From: Verrucomicrobia bacterium IMCC26134
Lineage (GTDB): Bacteria > Verrucomicrobiota > Verrucomicrobiia > Opitutales > Opitutaceae
Direction: 5' to 3'
Assembly: GCA_000972765.1 (NCBI GenBank)
Contig: CP011265.1
Coordinates: forward strand, 434,001 to 498,000
DNA: 64,000 bases
Positions 6,777 through 15,009 of the stretch are shown here, piece after piece. Below the pieces are notes generated by a model. The model did not search any database. It saw nothing but the letters and a program-made list of their open reading frames with translations, and was not told the DNA's origin. A program made the position numbers and the translations under genes. The number at the start of each line of letters is the position of its first letter. The first letter of the stretch is position 1.

Positions 6777-8888
6777 TCAGGCCTGCACCGGAGGTTCGAC
6801 CCACTTGCCGTGCTGCTTGATCAGGGCGACGAGGTGCTCGTCGGCCTCGGCTTGGGGGAGGTTATACTGCACGCAGGTTTTGCCGACGTAGAGATTGATC
6901 TTGGCGGGCGCGCCGCCGACGTAGCCGAAATCGGCGTCGGCCATTTCGCCGGGGCCGTTTACGATGCAGCCCATGATGGCGATCTTCACGCCCTTCAGAT
7001 GGCCGGTGCGGGCGCGGATGCGTTGGGTGGTCGTTTGGAGGTCGAAAAGCGTGCGGCCGCAGCTCGGGCAGGCGACGAATTCCGTCTTGCTGCTGCGCGT
7101 GCCGGCGCCTTGGAGGACGTTGTAGGTCAGCTTGAGCGCGCGAACGGGGTCGGGCTCGGTCTCGATGCTCACGAGGTCACCGAGACCGTCGCAGAGTAAT
7201 GCGCCGGAGAGAACCGAGGCGTCGAGAAGGCGTGAGAGGAAATCCGGCGCGTGGGCTGCGCCGGATAACGACCAATGACCAATCCCCAATGACGAATGAA
7301 CGGCGGTCGTGTTCCGGATCCAGAGCGGGGCTTGGGATCCGAGGGTGCGGAGGGCGTCGGCGAGGGCGCGGTAGCGGCCGATCGCATGGCGGGCTGCGGG
7401 GGCGGAGTCGTCGAGGGTGATGAGAAAGGACGCGTCGCCGAGTTGACGGAGCGTCGCGGCGAGGGGCGAATCGGGGTCGGAGAGCGCTTCGGCTGTGGTG
7501 GCGATCGCGAGCGTGTGATTGCGGGCGCGGGCGAGTTTGGCGAAGCCGGCGAGGGACTCGGCGTCGGCGGGCGAGCAGTTAAAGGCGCGCACCAAGACGA
7601 CGGGGGCGGAGGCGTTGAGGCTGGCGAGGTTGGCGGGAGTGAGGGTGGTGGCGAGTTCGAGGAACGGCACCGTGCCGGCGGGGAAAGTGGCGGCTTTGAG
7701 CGCGGTGAGGTCGACGGTGTTGGCGATGGGGACGAGCAGGCCTTCGACCGGAGTATCGGCTAGACGGGTGGTGGCGAATTTTTGCGCGGCGTCGGCGAGA
7801 GCGGCGACCGATGCGACTCGGGTAACGACCCGCGGAGGGAGCTCGGGACTGATGGCGAGTCCGGGCGAGAGCGCGAGCGGGGCGACGGGGCGTTTGGTGT
7901 AGACGAAAGGGTTGATGGCGTCGGCGATGCCGGCGGCGAGGTGGCCCGGCATCTCGTCACTCGTTGATTGACGGGGTGCTGGTGGCGGCGTTCGCCAGAG
8001 TGACATGGCCTTGCGGGCGAGGGCTTGGGCGACGGGGATTTCGTAAACGCTGTCCTCGGTGAGGGAGACGCGGAGGGTGTCGCCGATGCCGTCGGCGAGG
8101 AGGGATCCGATGCCGATGGCGGACTTGATGCGACCGTCCTCGCCGTCGCCGGCCTCGGTGACGCCGAGGTGAAGAGGGTAGTCCATCTGCTCCTGATCCA
8201 TGCGGGCGACGAGCAGGCGGTAGGCCTGAATCATGACCTTGGGGTTGGAGGCCTTCATCGAGAGGATGATGTCGTCAAAGCCGTGGCCGCGGCAGATGCG
8301 GAGGAATTCTAGGGCACTCTCCACCATGCCGAGGGGCGTGTCGCCATAGCGGTTCATGATGCGGTCGCTGAGCGAGCCGTGGTTGGTGCCGATGCGCATG
8401 CACCGAGCGAGGGCCTTGCAACGGAGAATGAGCGGTGTCACCGAATCGTGAATACGGGCGAGCTCGGCGTCGTAGGCGGCGTCAGTGTATTCGGTGACGG
8501 CGAACTTTTTCTTGTCGGCGTAGTTGCCCGGGTTGATGCGGATCTTCTCCACGTGCTCGACGGCCTCCATGGCGGCCGAGGGCAGGAAGTGGATGTCGGC
8601 CACGAGGGGAACGTGGGCAAAGCCGGCGGCGGCGAACTGTTCCCGGATGGGTTTGAGGCAGCGGGCGGCCTGGACGTTGGGAGCGGTGATGCGGATGATC
8701 TCGCAACCGACCTCGGCGAGGGCGATGGCCTGGCGCACGGTGGCGGCGACGTCCTGGGTGTCGCTGGTGGTCATGGACTGGACTCGCAGCGGGTTCGCGC
8801 CGCCGACGCCGACGGGGCCGACCATCACCTCGCGGGTGCGGCGGCGGACGGTATGGAAGCGGGAGAGAGTGTAGGGAAGCGGCGACAT
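6777..8888 (-). CDS. ispG: 4-hydroxy-3-methylbut-2-en-1-yl diphosphate synthase, long form
   Basis: A 703-residue IspG (GcpE), the Fe-S enzyme that reduces ME-cPP to HMBPP in the MEP isoprenoid pathway. The N-terminal TIM barrel starts RRRTREVMVGPVGVGG and includes GCEIIRITAPN and RINPGNYADKKKF. The C-terminal [4Fe-4S] domain shows FVACPSCGRTLFDL and MGCIVNGPGEMADADFGYVG. E. coli IspG is about 370 residues; the extra middle domain (roughly residues 290-570) is the insertion typical of Chlamydiae, Bacteroidetes and related lineages. A repeat-derived stretch (residues about 530-541) lies in this insertion. dxr, an earlier step of the same pathway, lies 6 kb away at 15.0 kb. Confidence 0.96.
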   Translation of the reverse strand: MSPLPYTLSRFHTVRRRTREVMVGPVGVGGANPLRVQSMTTSDTQDVAATVRQAIALAEVGCEIIRITAPNVQAARCLKPIREQFAAAGFAHVPLVADIHFLPSAAMEAVEHVEKIRINPGNYADKKKFAVTEYTDAAYDAELARIHDSVTPLILRCKALARCMRIGTNHGSLSDRIMNRYGDTPLGMVESALEFLRICRGHGFDDIILSMKASNPKVMIQAYRLLVARMDQEQMDYPLHLGVTEAGDGEDGRIKSAIGIGSLLADGIGDTLRVSLTEDSVYEIPVAQALARKAMSLWRTPPPAPRQSTSDEMPGHLAAGIADAINPFVYTKRPVAPLALSPGLAISPELPPRVVTRVASVAALADAAQKFATTRLADTPVEGLLVPIANTVDLTALKAATFPAGTVPFLELATTLTPANLASLNASAPVVLVRAFNCSPADAESLAGFAKLARARNHTLAIATTAEALSDPDSPLAATLRQLGDASFLITLDDSAPAARHAIGRYRALADALRTLGSQAPLWIRNTTAVHSSLGIGHWSLSGAAHAPDFLSRLLDASVLSGALLCDGLGDLVSIETEPDPVRALKLTYNVLQGAGTRSSKTEFVACPSCGRTLFDLQTTTQRIRARTGHLKGVKIAIMGCIVNGPGEMADADFGYVGGAPAKINLYVGKTCVQYNLPQAEADEHLVALIKQHGKWVEPPVQA
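7268..7299. repeat. AATGAC-word repeat inside the ispG coding sequence
   Basis: The words ACCAATGACC, CCCAATGAC and GAATGAA follow one another here. They match the short-word repeats at 9908-9935, 19493-19511 and 35984-36018. Here they are translated in frame within IspG's insertion domain as SSLGIGHWSLS, a low-complexity peptide unlike its surroundings. The other copies are intergenic or at a gene end. Confidence 0.6.
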
Positions 8889-8974
8889 GGCGAGGCGGAG
8901 ACGGAGAGGGAGTTACAAAGAGGGCACGAGACGGGGCACGGAGGCCAATGCGAAAATATCAGGCAGATGGAGAG

Positions 8975-9011
8975 CCGAGGCAAAGTAACCTATTAGGTTA
9001 CTTTGCCTCGG
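8975..9011. repeat. Perfect 37-bp palindrome at the end of the glycosylase gene
   Basis: Two perfect 18-nt arms (8975-8992 and 8994-9011) surround a single central T. The core AGTAACCTATTAGGTTACT recurs twice near 36.6 kb, next to hemN. The stop codon of the glycosylase (8995-8993) lies at the centre, so the last four residues are encoded within the right arm. A transcript would fold into a very stable hairpin, so it may act as a terminator or mRNA end stabiliser in either direction. Confidence 0.85.
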
Positions 9012-9883
9012 GCGGCGGCGCGTTCGTAGGCGAAGAGGTATTGTTGGGCGAGGCCGGCCTGGGGGCCGAAGTGCGTGCGGCCGAAGTGGGCGACCTGGGC
9101 GGGTTTCCAGCCGTCGAGGTGGTAGCGGCGGGCGAGGGCCTTGAGAATCCACGTGTCGACGGGGAAGGCTTCGAGGCGGCCGGCTCCGAAAAGGAGAACG
9201 CAGTCGGCGACCTTTTCACCGACGCCTTGGAGTGTGAGCAGGCGCTCTTTGGCTTCGGGGTAGGGGGCGTGTTCAGTGGCTTCGAGCCAACCGGGGTTCG
9301 CGGCGAGGAAACGGGCGATGACGGCGATGTGGCGGGCGCGAAAGCCGAGCGAGCAGGCGCGAAGCTCCTCCTCGGTAATGGTGGCGAGTTCAGGCCAAGT
9401 GGGCAGGGCGTGGGATCCGTCGGGCAAGGGGCGGCCGTGGCGGGTGGCGAGCAGGGACTGCATCTGTTTGATCTGGGGGATCTGCTTGGTGGCACTGCAA
9501 ACGAAGCCGAGGAGGGTTTCGCCAAAAGGCTGGCGGAGGATGCGCAGGCCGGGAAAGGCGTCCATGGCGGTGGCCAGGTGGGCATCGCTGCGCCAGGGCA
9601 GCAGGTCGGGTCCGGCGGTTGGGCCGCTCAGGTAGGTGTGAAGCGCGGCCGACGTGGTTGCGGGATCGGCGTGGTCTGGCGCGGCGAACTCAAGAGTGCC
9701 GTCACGGGAGACGAGGCGAACGAGGACGTGGTGGCCGGCCCATTGGCCTTCGAAGGTGTTTTGCGGGCGGGCGTGCCAGCGAAAGGCCTGCCCACCGTCG
9801 AGCAGCTCGGCGAGTGACGCGGGGGTGAAGGGAGAAGCGTGAGGGAGGAGCGGGACGGCTTGCCAAGGATGCCAAGTGGACAT
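8993..9883 (-). CDS. 8-oxoguanine DNA glycosylase, OGG1 type
   Basis: A 296-residue OGG1-family base-excision repair enzyme that removes oxidised guanine and nicks the strand. The N-terminal OGG domain carries GGQAFRWHARP. The helix-hairpin-helix GPD motif is LTLQGVGEKVADCVLLFG followed by AFPVDTW. Lys224 is the predicted Schiff-base nucleophile and Asp243 the catalytic aspartate; their 19-residue spacing equals that of human OGG1 Lys249/Asp268. The gene ends inside a perfect palindrome and lies 104 nt upstream of ispG on the same strand. OGG1-type enzymes are less usual in bacteria than MutM. Confidence 0.88.
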   Translation of the reverse strand: MSTWHPWQAVPLLPHASPFTPASLAELLDGGQAFRWHARPQNTFEGQWAGHHVLVRLVSRDGTLEFAAPDHADPATTSAALHTYLSGPTAGPDLLPWRSDAHLATAMDAFPGLRILRQPFGETLLGFVCSATKQIPQIKQMQSLLATRHGRPLPDGSHALPTWPELATITEEELRACSLGFRARHIAVIARFLAANPGWLEATEHAPYPEAKERLLTLQGVGEKVADCVLLFGAGRLEAFPVDTWILKALARRYHLDGWKPAQVAHFGRTHFGPQAGLAQQYLFAYERAAARGKVT

Positions 9884-9907
9884 TCGGCTAGATTGGGCGC
9901 CGACGGC

Positions 9908-9935
9908 GGAATGACGAATGCGGAATGACGAATGC
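9908..9935. repeat. AATGAC-word intergenic repeat
   Basis: The unit GGAATGACGAATGC occurs twice in tandem between the alpha-E and glycosylase genes. It belongs to the same word family as 7268-7299 and 35984-36018. A further 14-bp word (9982-9995) in the same spacer reappears exactly at 17841-17854 in another spacer. Confidence 0.7.
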
Positions 9936-10029
9936 GCCGGTTGGGGGGAACTTTAACTCACGTTCAATCCCACGAGCGGAGCGGTCGCAGGCAAGCAGCG
10001 CCCTACGCTGAAGCGAACTTTGCCTTGGC

Positions 10030-11022
10030 TCAGCTCTGGGTCTGAAGGTGGGCGGAGGGGGTCGATGCTTCGATGAAGGCGGTCTGGGCGGCGATGTGGA
10101 TTTCCTGGAGGCGGGTCTGGAGATGATCCAGATACTCATGCAAGCCGGCGGTGATGACGCGCTGAATGTCTGCGCCGACAAGGTCCTGGCGGAGGTGGCG
10201 GGCGAGGTCGTTGGCGTGTTCAACCGGCGGGGTGTGGCGACCGGCGCTGATACTGGTCAGGCACAGCTCGGCCTTGATGACGGAGTAGAGGATGCTGCGA
10301 GGAAAAGTCGGGTCGCACGCGAGGTAGTTGACGACAGAGACGAGGCTCAACTCGCCGCGGTGGTTGCGGCGATAGGCCTCGAAGGCGGAGCAGGACCGAA
10401 GCACGGAGGCCCATTGCACCATGTCGAGGGCGGAGCCGACGGCCTGAAGGCTGGGCAGGATCATGTAATACTTCACGTCGAGGATGCGTGACGTGTTGTC
10501 GGCGCGCTCGAGGTGGCGGCCGAGTTCGTAGAACCACCAACCGGTGTCGCGTGGAATCATCGATTCTGCGACGCCGTGGAAGAGTTGGGTCTGGGCCTTG
10601 ATGCCGGCGAGGTATTCGGCGGAGCCTAGCTGGGCGTAGCGGGTGAAGTCGTCGTCCTTGAGGTGAAGGTAGAAGGTATTGATCGTTTCCCAGACCTCGG
10701 CGGCGAGCTGGTCGCGGATGCAGCGGGCGTTTTCGCGGGCGGCGGCGATGCAGGAGAGCACGGAGCCGGGGTTGCGTTTGTCGAAGAGCATGAACTCGAC
10801 GACGGCGCGTTCGGTGGCCTTTTCGCCGTAGAGCTCGTGGAATTTCTCGTCGGATCCGGTGACGAAGACGAGAGGTTCCCAAGCCCGGGGATCGTCGGCG
10901 TCCTGGCGGGATTGGAGGTCAAGGACGAGCTGGGCGTTGACCTCGACGATGCGCGCGGTGTTTTCGGCGCGTTCGAGGTAGCGGGCGATCCAGTAGATGA
11001 GATTGGCTACGCGGGAGAGCAT
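10030..11022 (-). CDS. Alpha-E domain protein, partner of ATP-grasp protein
   Basis: A 330-residue alpha-helical protein of the alpha-E (DUF403) family, opening MLSRVANLIYWIARYLERAEN, the family's signature start. The second conserved block is WWFYELGRHLERADNTSRIL. Such proteins occur beside circularly permuted ATP-grasp proteins, often with transglutaminase-like proteases, in a conserved system thought to make a peptide or peptide-like tag whose product is unknown. The ATG at 11022 is chosen because it gives the conserved N-terminus; the frame stays open upstream into the ATP-grasp gene. It lies 35 nt after that gene. No transglutaminase or proteasome-like partner is seen nearby. Confidence 0.9.
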   Translation of the reverse strand: MLSRVANLIYWIARYLERAENTARIVEVNAQLVLDLQSRQDADDPRAWEPLVFVTGSDEKFHELYGEKATERAVVEFMLFDKRNPGSVLSCIAAARENARCIRDQLAAEVWETINTFYLHLKDDDFTRYAQLGSAEYLAGIKAQTQLFHGVAESMIPRDTGWWFYELGRHLERADNTSRILDVKYYMILPSLQAVGSALDMVQWASVLRSCSAFEAYRRNHRGELSLVSVVNYLACDPTFPRSILYSVIKAELCLTSISAGRHTPPVEHANDLARHLRQDLVGADIQRVITAGLHEYLDHLQTRLQEIHIAAQTAFIEASTPSAHLQTQS

Positions 11023-11057
11023 GGTGGTGACGATGGTCGTGGGGTCGCGGCGCGGTG

Positions 11058-12545
11058 TTAGACGATGATTTTTTCCGGGACTGCCGGGGTGGCGTCTTCG
11101 TGGTCTGCGGCGAGGACCCAGGTGTCTTTGGAGCCGCCGCCCTGGGAGCTGTTGACCACGAGACTGCCTTTGCGGAGGGCGACTCGGGTGAGGCCGCCGG
11201 GCATGATTTTGATCGTCTTGCCGTTGAGGATGTAGGGACGAAGGTCGATGTGGCGTCCCTCGATCTTGTCGCCGCAAACGGCGGGGCAGCGGGACAGGCC
11301 GATGGTGGGCTGGGCGATAAACTTGCGCGGGTTGGCGATGATCTTTTCGCGGAACTCTTCGATCTGGGCGCGGGTGCTGTGGGGGCCGACCAGCATGCCG
11401 TAGCCGCCGGCCTCGTCGACGCTCTTGACCACGAGTTTTTCGAGGTTGGCCAGAATGTATTTCAGGTCGCCGGCCTCGCCAGAGAGGAAAGTCTGCACGT
11501 TGGGCAGAAGGGCGTCCTGGCCGAGGTAGAATTTGATCATCTGCGGCACATAGTGATACATGGCCTTGTCGTCGGCGACGCCGGTGCCGATGGGGTTGCA
11601 GAGAGCGACGTTGCCCTTGCAGTAGGCTTTGAAAAGACCGGGGACGCCAAGCAGGGACTTGGGGTTGAAGGCGGTGGGGTCCAGGTAATCATCGTCGATG
11701 CGGCGATAGATGACGTGGACGGGGGCGAGGCCGTCGGTGCGGCGCATGTAGACCTTGTCGTTTTCGACCACGAGGTCGGAGCCTTCGACGATTTCGATGC
11801 CCATCTGGCGGGCGAGGAAGCTGTGCTCGAAGTAGGCGCTGTTGTAGACGCCGGGGGTAAGGAGGACGACGGTGGGGTCGGGGACGTGGGCGGGGGCGAG
11901 ATGGAGGAGGAGGTCGAGCAGGTCGTTGGTGTAGGTCTCGACCGGGCGGACACGGTAGTCGCGGAGCAGATTGGGGAAGACGCGCTTCATGACCTGGCGG
12001 TCTTCGAGCACGTAGGAAACGCCGGAGGGGGTGCGGAGGTTATCCTCCAGCACTCGGTAGGTGCCGGCCTCGTCGCGGATCAGGTCGGTGCCGTTGATGT
12101 GGACGTAGAGATCGCGAGCGATGGGCACGCCGACGAGTTCGGGGCGGAAGTTTTTCGAGGTCTCGACCATCTCGCGGGGGACGATCCCCTCCTTAAGGAT
12201 GCGCTGAGGGCCATAGATGTCGGCGAGGAAGAGATTGAGCGCCTCCATGCGCTGGCGGAGGCCGGCCTCCAAGTGGGCCCATTCGAGGGCGGGGATGATG
12301 CGCGGGATCAGGTCGAAGGGGAATATCTTCTCGGTGCCTTTGTTGTCGGAGTAGACGGTGAAGGTGACGCCGCGGTTGACGAAAGTCTGGTCTGCGGTGC
12401 GCTGGCGGGCGAGGAGCTCTGCGATGCCGTCGAGCTTGTTGAAGCGATCCCAGAGATCCTGGTAATGGGCGCGGGGTCTGCCGGGGCCGGCAAACATCTC
12501 GTCATAGAATCGGTCGTGCTCGTAGGCGGCGAAGAGGTCGGACAT
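11058..12545 (-). CDS. Circularly permuted ATP-grasp type 2 protein
   Basis: A 495-residue protein of the circularly permuted ATP-grasp type 2 family (formerly DUF404/DUF407). Family blocks include [15 protein letters not shown] near the N-terminus, [20 protein letters not shown], the ligand segment [30 protein letters not shown] and the C-terminal [20 protein letters not shown]. These enzymes are predicted carboxylate-amine ligases acting with alpha-E proteins on unknown substrates. The gene is the middle of a three-gene minus-strand operon: a secreted protein ends 16 nt upstream and the alpha-E gene begins 35 nt downstream. Confidence 0.92.
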   Translation of the reverse strand: MSDLFAAYEHDRFYDEMFAGPGRPRAHYQDLWDRFNKLDGIAELLARQRTADQTFVNRGVTFTVYSDNKGTEKIFPFDLIPRIIPALEWAHLEAGLRQRMEALNLFLADIYGPQRILKEGIVPREMVETSKNFRPELVGVPIARDLYVHINGTDLIRDEAGTYRVLEDNLRTPSGVSYVLEDRQVMKRVFPNLLRDYRVRPVETYTNDLLDLLLHLAPAHVPDPTVVLLTPGVYNSAYFEHSFLARQMGIEIVEGSDLVVENDKVYMRRTDGLAPVHVIYRRIDDDYLDPTAFNPKSLLGVPGLFKAYCKGNVALCNPIGTGVADDKAMYHYVPQMIKFYLGQDALLPNVQTFLSGEAGDLKYILANLEKLVVKSVDEAGGYGMLVGPHSTRAQIEEFREKIIANPRKFIAQPTIGLSRCPAVCGDKIEGRHIDLRPYILNGKTIKIMPGGLTRVALRKGSLVVNSSQGGGSKDTWVLAADHEDATPAVPEKIIV

Positions 12546-12561
12546 GCGAAGGAAGGGGAAA

Positions 12562-13095
12562 TCAAGGGCCTGTTTGAGGCGGTGCGGCGGGAGCGGTCTG
12601 GGTATCGACCGAGGTGGTCTGGCCGGCGGCGGGCGGGAGGGACCAGAGGAAGCTTTGCTGGAGGGCCATTTCGGAGCCGTCGGGGGAGAGCAGGCGCAGA
12701 CGCCAGGCGGTGGGTTTCACCTTGGCTCCAGTCCAGTCACTGCCGGTTAGGCCGGCTAGGACAGCGCGACCGCCTTGTGGCAGATCGATCGGAATGAAGT
12801 GCACCTGGGCATTTTCGTTGCCCGGCAGGATGGTCTCGATGGCGAGGATGGCGCCCTTCACGGCTTCGGAGTTTTGGAAACGGGCGAGGAAATAATAGCC
12901 ATCGCGAGACCCTGCTTGAGAGCGGATGATCAGTTCGGGTGACTTTTCGGACCCGCCGAAATACTCGCCGATGCGGGCGAAGCTTTCGTCGGTTCGATAC
13001 TCCGGCCAGACGCGCACGAGTTTTACCTCCGCGGCGGAAAGAACCGAGCTGAAGGTGAGGGCGAGGAGGGAAAGAAGAGTTTGGCGGGGACGCAT
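12562..13095 (-). CDS. Secreted protein of unknown function
   Basis: A 177-residue protein not recognised as a known family. It has a clear Sec signal peptide ([21 protein letters not shown], cleavage near SAAEV). The mature part is a single small domain with alternating hydrophobic residues ([30 protein letters not shown]) that looks like a beta-rich fold, followed by a proline/threonine-rich tail. It ends 16 nt before the ATP-grasp gene and is probably co-transcribed with it. It could be an extracytoplasmic component of that system or an unrelated passenger. Confidence 0.7.
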   Translation of the reverse strand: MRPRQTLLSLLALTFSSVLSAAEVKLVRVWPEYRTDESFARIGEYFGGSEKSPELIIRSQAGSRDGYYFLARFQNSEAVKGAILAIETILPGNENAQVHFIPIDLPQGGRAVLAGLTGSDWTGAKVKPTAWRLRLLSPDGSEMALQQSFLWSLPPAAGQTTSVDTQTAPAAPPQTGP

Positions 13096-13310
13096 GAAAC
13101 CAGACTATGGAGCCGGACCTGGCCGGCACAAGGAGAGAGGACGTGGTCAAAGCATCGCAGGATGCGTGCCAGAGCAGGCTCCGACATGAGTGAAATCGAT
13201 AAGACGGGGTTCCGTGCGGTCTGGGTCCGAAAGCGAGGATGAACGGGTTGGCTGGTTTCGGCATTGCCCCGTCGTGTCTGGCGTGAGTAATCGACTGTTT
13301 CCCAATCTTT

Positions 13311-14096
13311 ATGACCTCGGCATCCACTCCGCTTCCCGTGCCCGCGCACATTGCCATCATCATGGATGGGAACGGTCGCTGGGCGAAGCAGCGCGGGCTG
13401 CCGCGAGTGGAGGGGCATCGCAGAGGAGTGGAGGCGGTGCGCACGGTCATGGAGGCGGCGCGTGAACTCGGGGTGAAGTGTGTGACGCTTTACGCTTTTT
13501 CGGTGGAAAACTGGCGTCGCCCCGAGGAGGAGGTCGGTGGTTTGATGGGGTTGTTGGAGACCTTTTTGGCGCGGGAAACCGCTAATCTGGTGCGTGACCG
13601 GGTGCGATTGCGTGCGATCGGTCGCACCGATGAGCTGCCCGGGGCGGCGCGGGCGGCACTGGCTGCGGCGATGGCAGCTACGGCGCATTTTACCGAGCAG
13701 ACCCTGGTTCTGGCGCTCAACTACGGTGCCCGAACCGAGGCGCTGGACGCGGCCCGGGCCTATGCGGCGGCGGTCGTCGCGGGCAAGGCTTCGCTGGACG
13801 ATGCAAAGAGCTGGGAGGGTTTTTCCCGTTACCTTTACACCCGGGATTTGCCGGATCCGGATCTCGTGATTCGCACTTCAGGCGAAAAACGCATCAGTAA
13901 TTTTCTGCTGCTCCAGGCGGCCTACGCGGAGTTTGTTTTCACGCCGGTTTTGTGGCCGGATTTCGGCAAGGCCGAGCTCATTGCGGCGATTGACGAGTTT
14001 CGCGGCCGTGAGCGGCGCTTCGGTCAGATCACCGAGCAGCTGGCGGCGGCCAAGGCCGAGGCGGCGGCCCAGCGACCGGCGGATGTGATTGTCTGA
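13311..14096 (+). CDS. uppS: Undecaprenyl diphosphate synthase
   Basis: A 261-residue cis-prenyltransferase that condenses isopentenyl diphosphates onto farnesyl diphosphate to make the C55 carrier for peptidoglycan. The catalytic P-loop is HIAIIMDGNGRWAKQRGLPR with the essential Asp in IMDGN. Other blocks are YAFSVENWRRP, LNYGAR and PDLVIRTSGEKRISNFLLLQ. The usual final motif, PVLWPDFG, is present. The ATG at 13311 has no Shine-Dalgarno. It overlaps cdsA by one base (TGATG), indicating translational coupling at the start of the uppS-cdsA-dxr-rseP block. Confidence 0.97.
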   Translation: MTSASTPLPVPAHIAIIMDGNGRWAKQRGLPRVEGHRRGVEAVRTVMEAARELGVKCVTLYAFSVENWRRPEEEVGGLMGLLETFLARETANLVRDRVRLRAIGRTDELPGAARAALAAAMAATAHFTEQTLVLALNYGARTEALDAARAYAAAVVAGKASLDDAKSWEGFSRYLYTRDLPDPDLVIRTSGEKRISNFLLLQAAYAEFVFTPVLWPDFGKAELIAAIDEFRGRERRFGQITEQLAAAKAEAAAQRPADVIV

Positions 14097-14998
14097 TGAC
14101 TCGATTCTCGTCCCCTTCTGCTTCATCCAACCCTTCGAACCCTTCAAACACCTTGGGAAAACGCATAGTCAGCACCTTTCTGCTCTGGGGCATCATCATC
14201 GGGTGCGTGCATTTCCTCGGCACCACCGGGGCGGTCTGGCTGGTTGCCGTCGTCGCGGTCCTGACCCAGCGGGAGTTTTACCAAATGGTGCACCGGATGG
14301 GGATGGATCCCTTTGACCGCTTCGGCATGACGCTGGGGGCGATTATCATGCTGGCGCCCTTTTACGCTCCAATCCTCTTCCCGGAGCACCTGGAGCTGGC
14401 ATCGTCGGGCACCTGGCTGGCGGTGGCGGTCATCGTTTTCGCGCTCCGCATCCTCGGTGAGAGAGAGCCGCACAACCGGGTCGAGACCATGGCCTGGACG
14501 CTCTTCGGCCTGCTCTACATTCCTTTCATGCTCCAGTTTATGGTCCGCATCATGGGGATCGAGGGCCCGACCGAATCCACCGGTCTTTTCCTCGTCATCT
14601 GGTTGATCGCTGTATCCAAATTCTGCGACGTCGGCGCGCTGTTGTCCGGCCTTGCCTTCGGTAAACACAAGATGTCGCCCACCATCAGTCCGAAAAAAAC
14701 CTGGGAGGGCGCGGTCGGCGGCGTGTTAACCTCAGCTGGAGTGGGCGCGGGGCTGGCGGCATTTCTCGGATCTCACTATCCTCCAGGCCTCACCCCGCTG
14801 GTCGCGGCTTTGATCGCGGTGCCCGTCGCGATTCTCGCCATCGTGTCGGATCTGGTGGAGTCGGTCATCAAGCGCCGCGCCGACACCAAGGACGCGGGTG
14901 CCACCATTCCAGGCATCGGCGGAATGTTCGATCTTTCGGACAGTCTCATCCTGACCGCGCCGCTCGGTTATCTGGCATTCAGCTGGATGATCCATTGA
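14096..14998 (+). CDS. cdsA: Phosphatidate cytidylyltransferase (CDP-diacylglycerol synthase)
   Basis: A 300-residue polytopic inner-membrane enzyme that activates phosphatidate with CTP for phospholipid synthesis. Several transmembrane helices precede the C-terminal signature region (residues 256-283), which keeps IKRRADTKDAG. It departs from the CdsA pattern where PGHGGxxDRxD is expected: it reads PGIGGMFDLSD, so His274 is Ile and Arg280 is Leu. The key aspartates remain. The gene follows uppS with a one-base overlap and is followed by dxr. The identity rests on signature plus context; the substitutions may be lineage-specific. Confidence 0.92.
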   Translation: MTRFSSPSASSNPSNPSNTLGKRIVSTFLLWGIIIGCVHFLGTTGAVWLVAVVAVLTQREFYQMVHRMGMDPFDRFGMTLGAIIMLAPFYAPILFPEHLELASSGTWLAVAVIVFALRILGEREPHNRVETMAWTLFGLLYIPFMLQFMVRIMGIEGPTESTGLFLVIWLIAVSKFCDVGALLSGLAFGKHKMSPTISPKKTWEGAVGGVLTSAGVGAGLAAFLGSHYPPGLTPLVAALIAVPVAILAIVSDLVESVIKRRADTKDAGATIPGIGGMFDLSDSLILTAPLGYLAFSWMIH

Positions 14999-15009
14999 GG
15001 CGCCTTAAC

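Noticed and set aside
11055-12797. A 580-codon plus-strand open frame opposite the ATP-grasp gene
   Set aside because: The minus strand carries a complete conserved ATP-grasp protein; the plus-strand translation has no domain and strongly biased composition.
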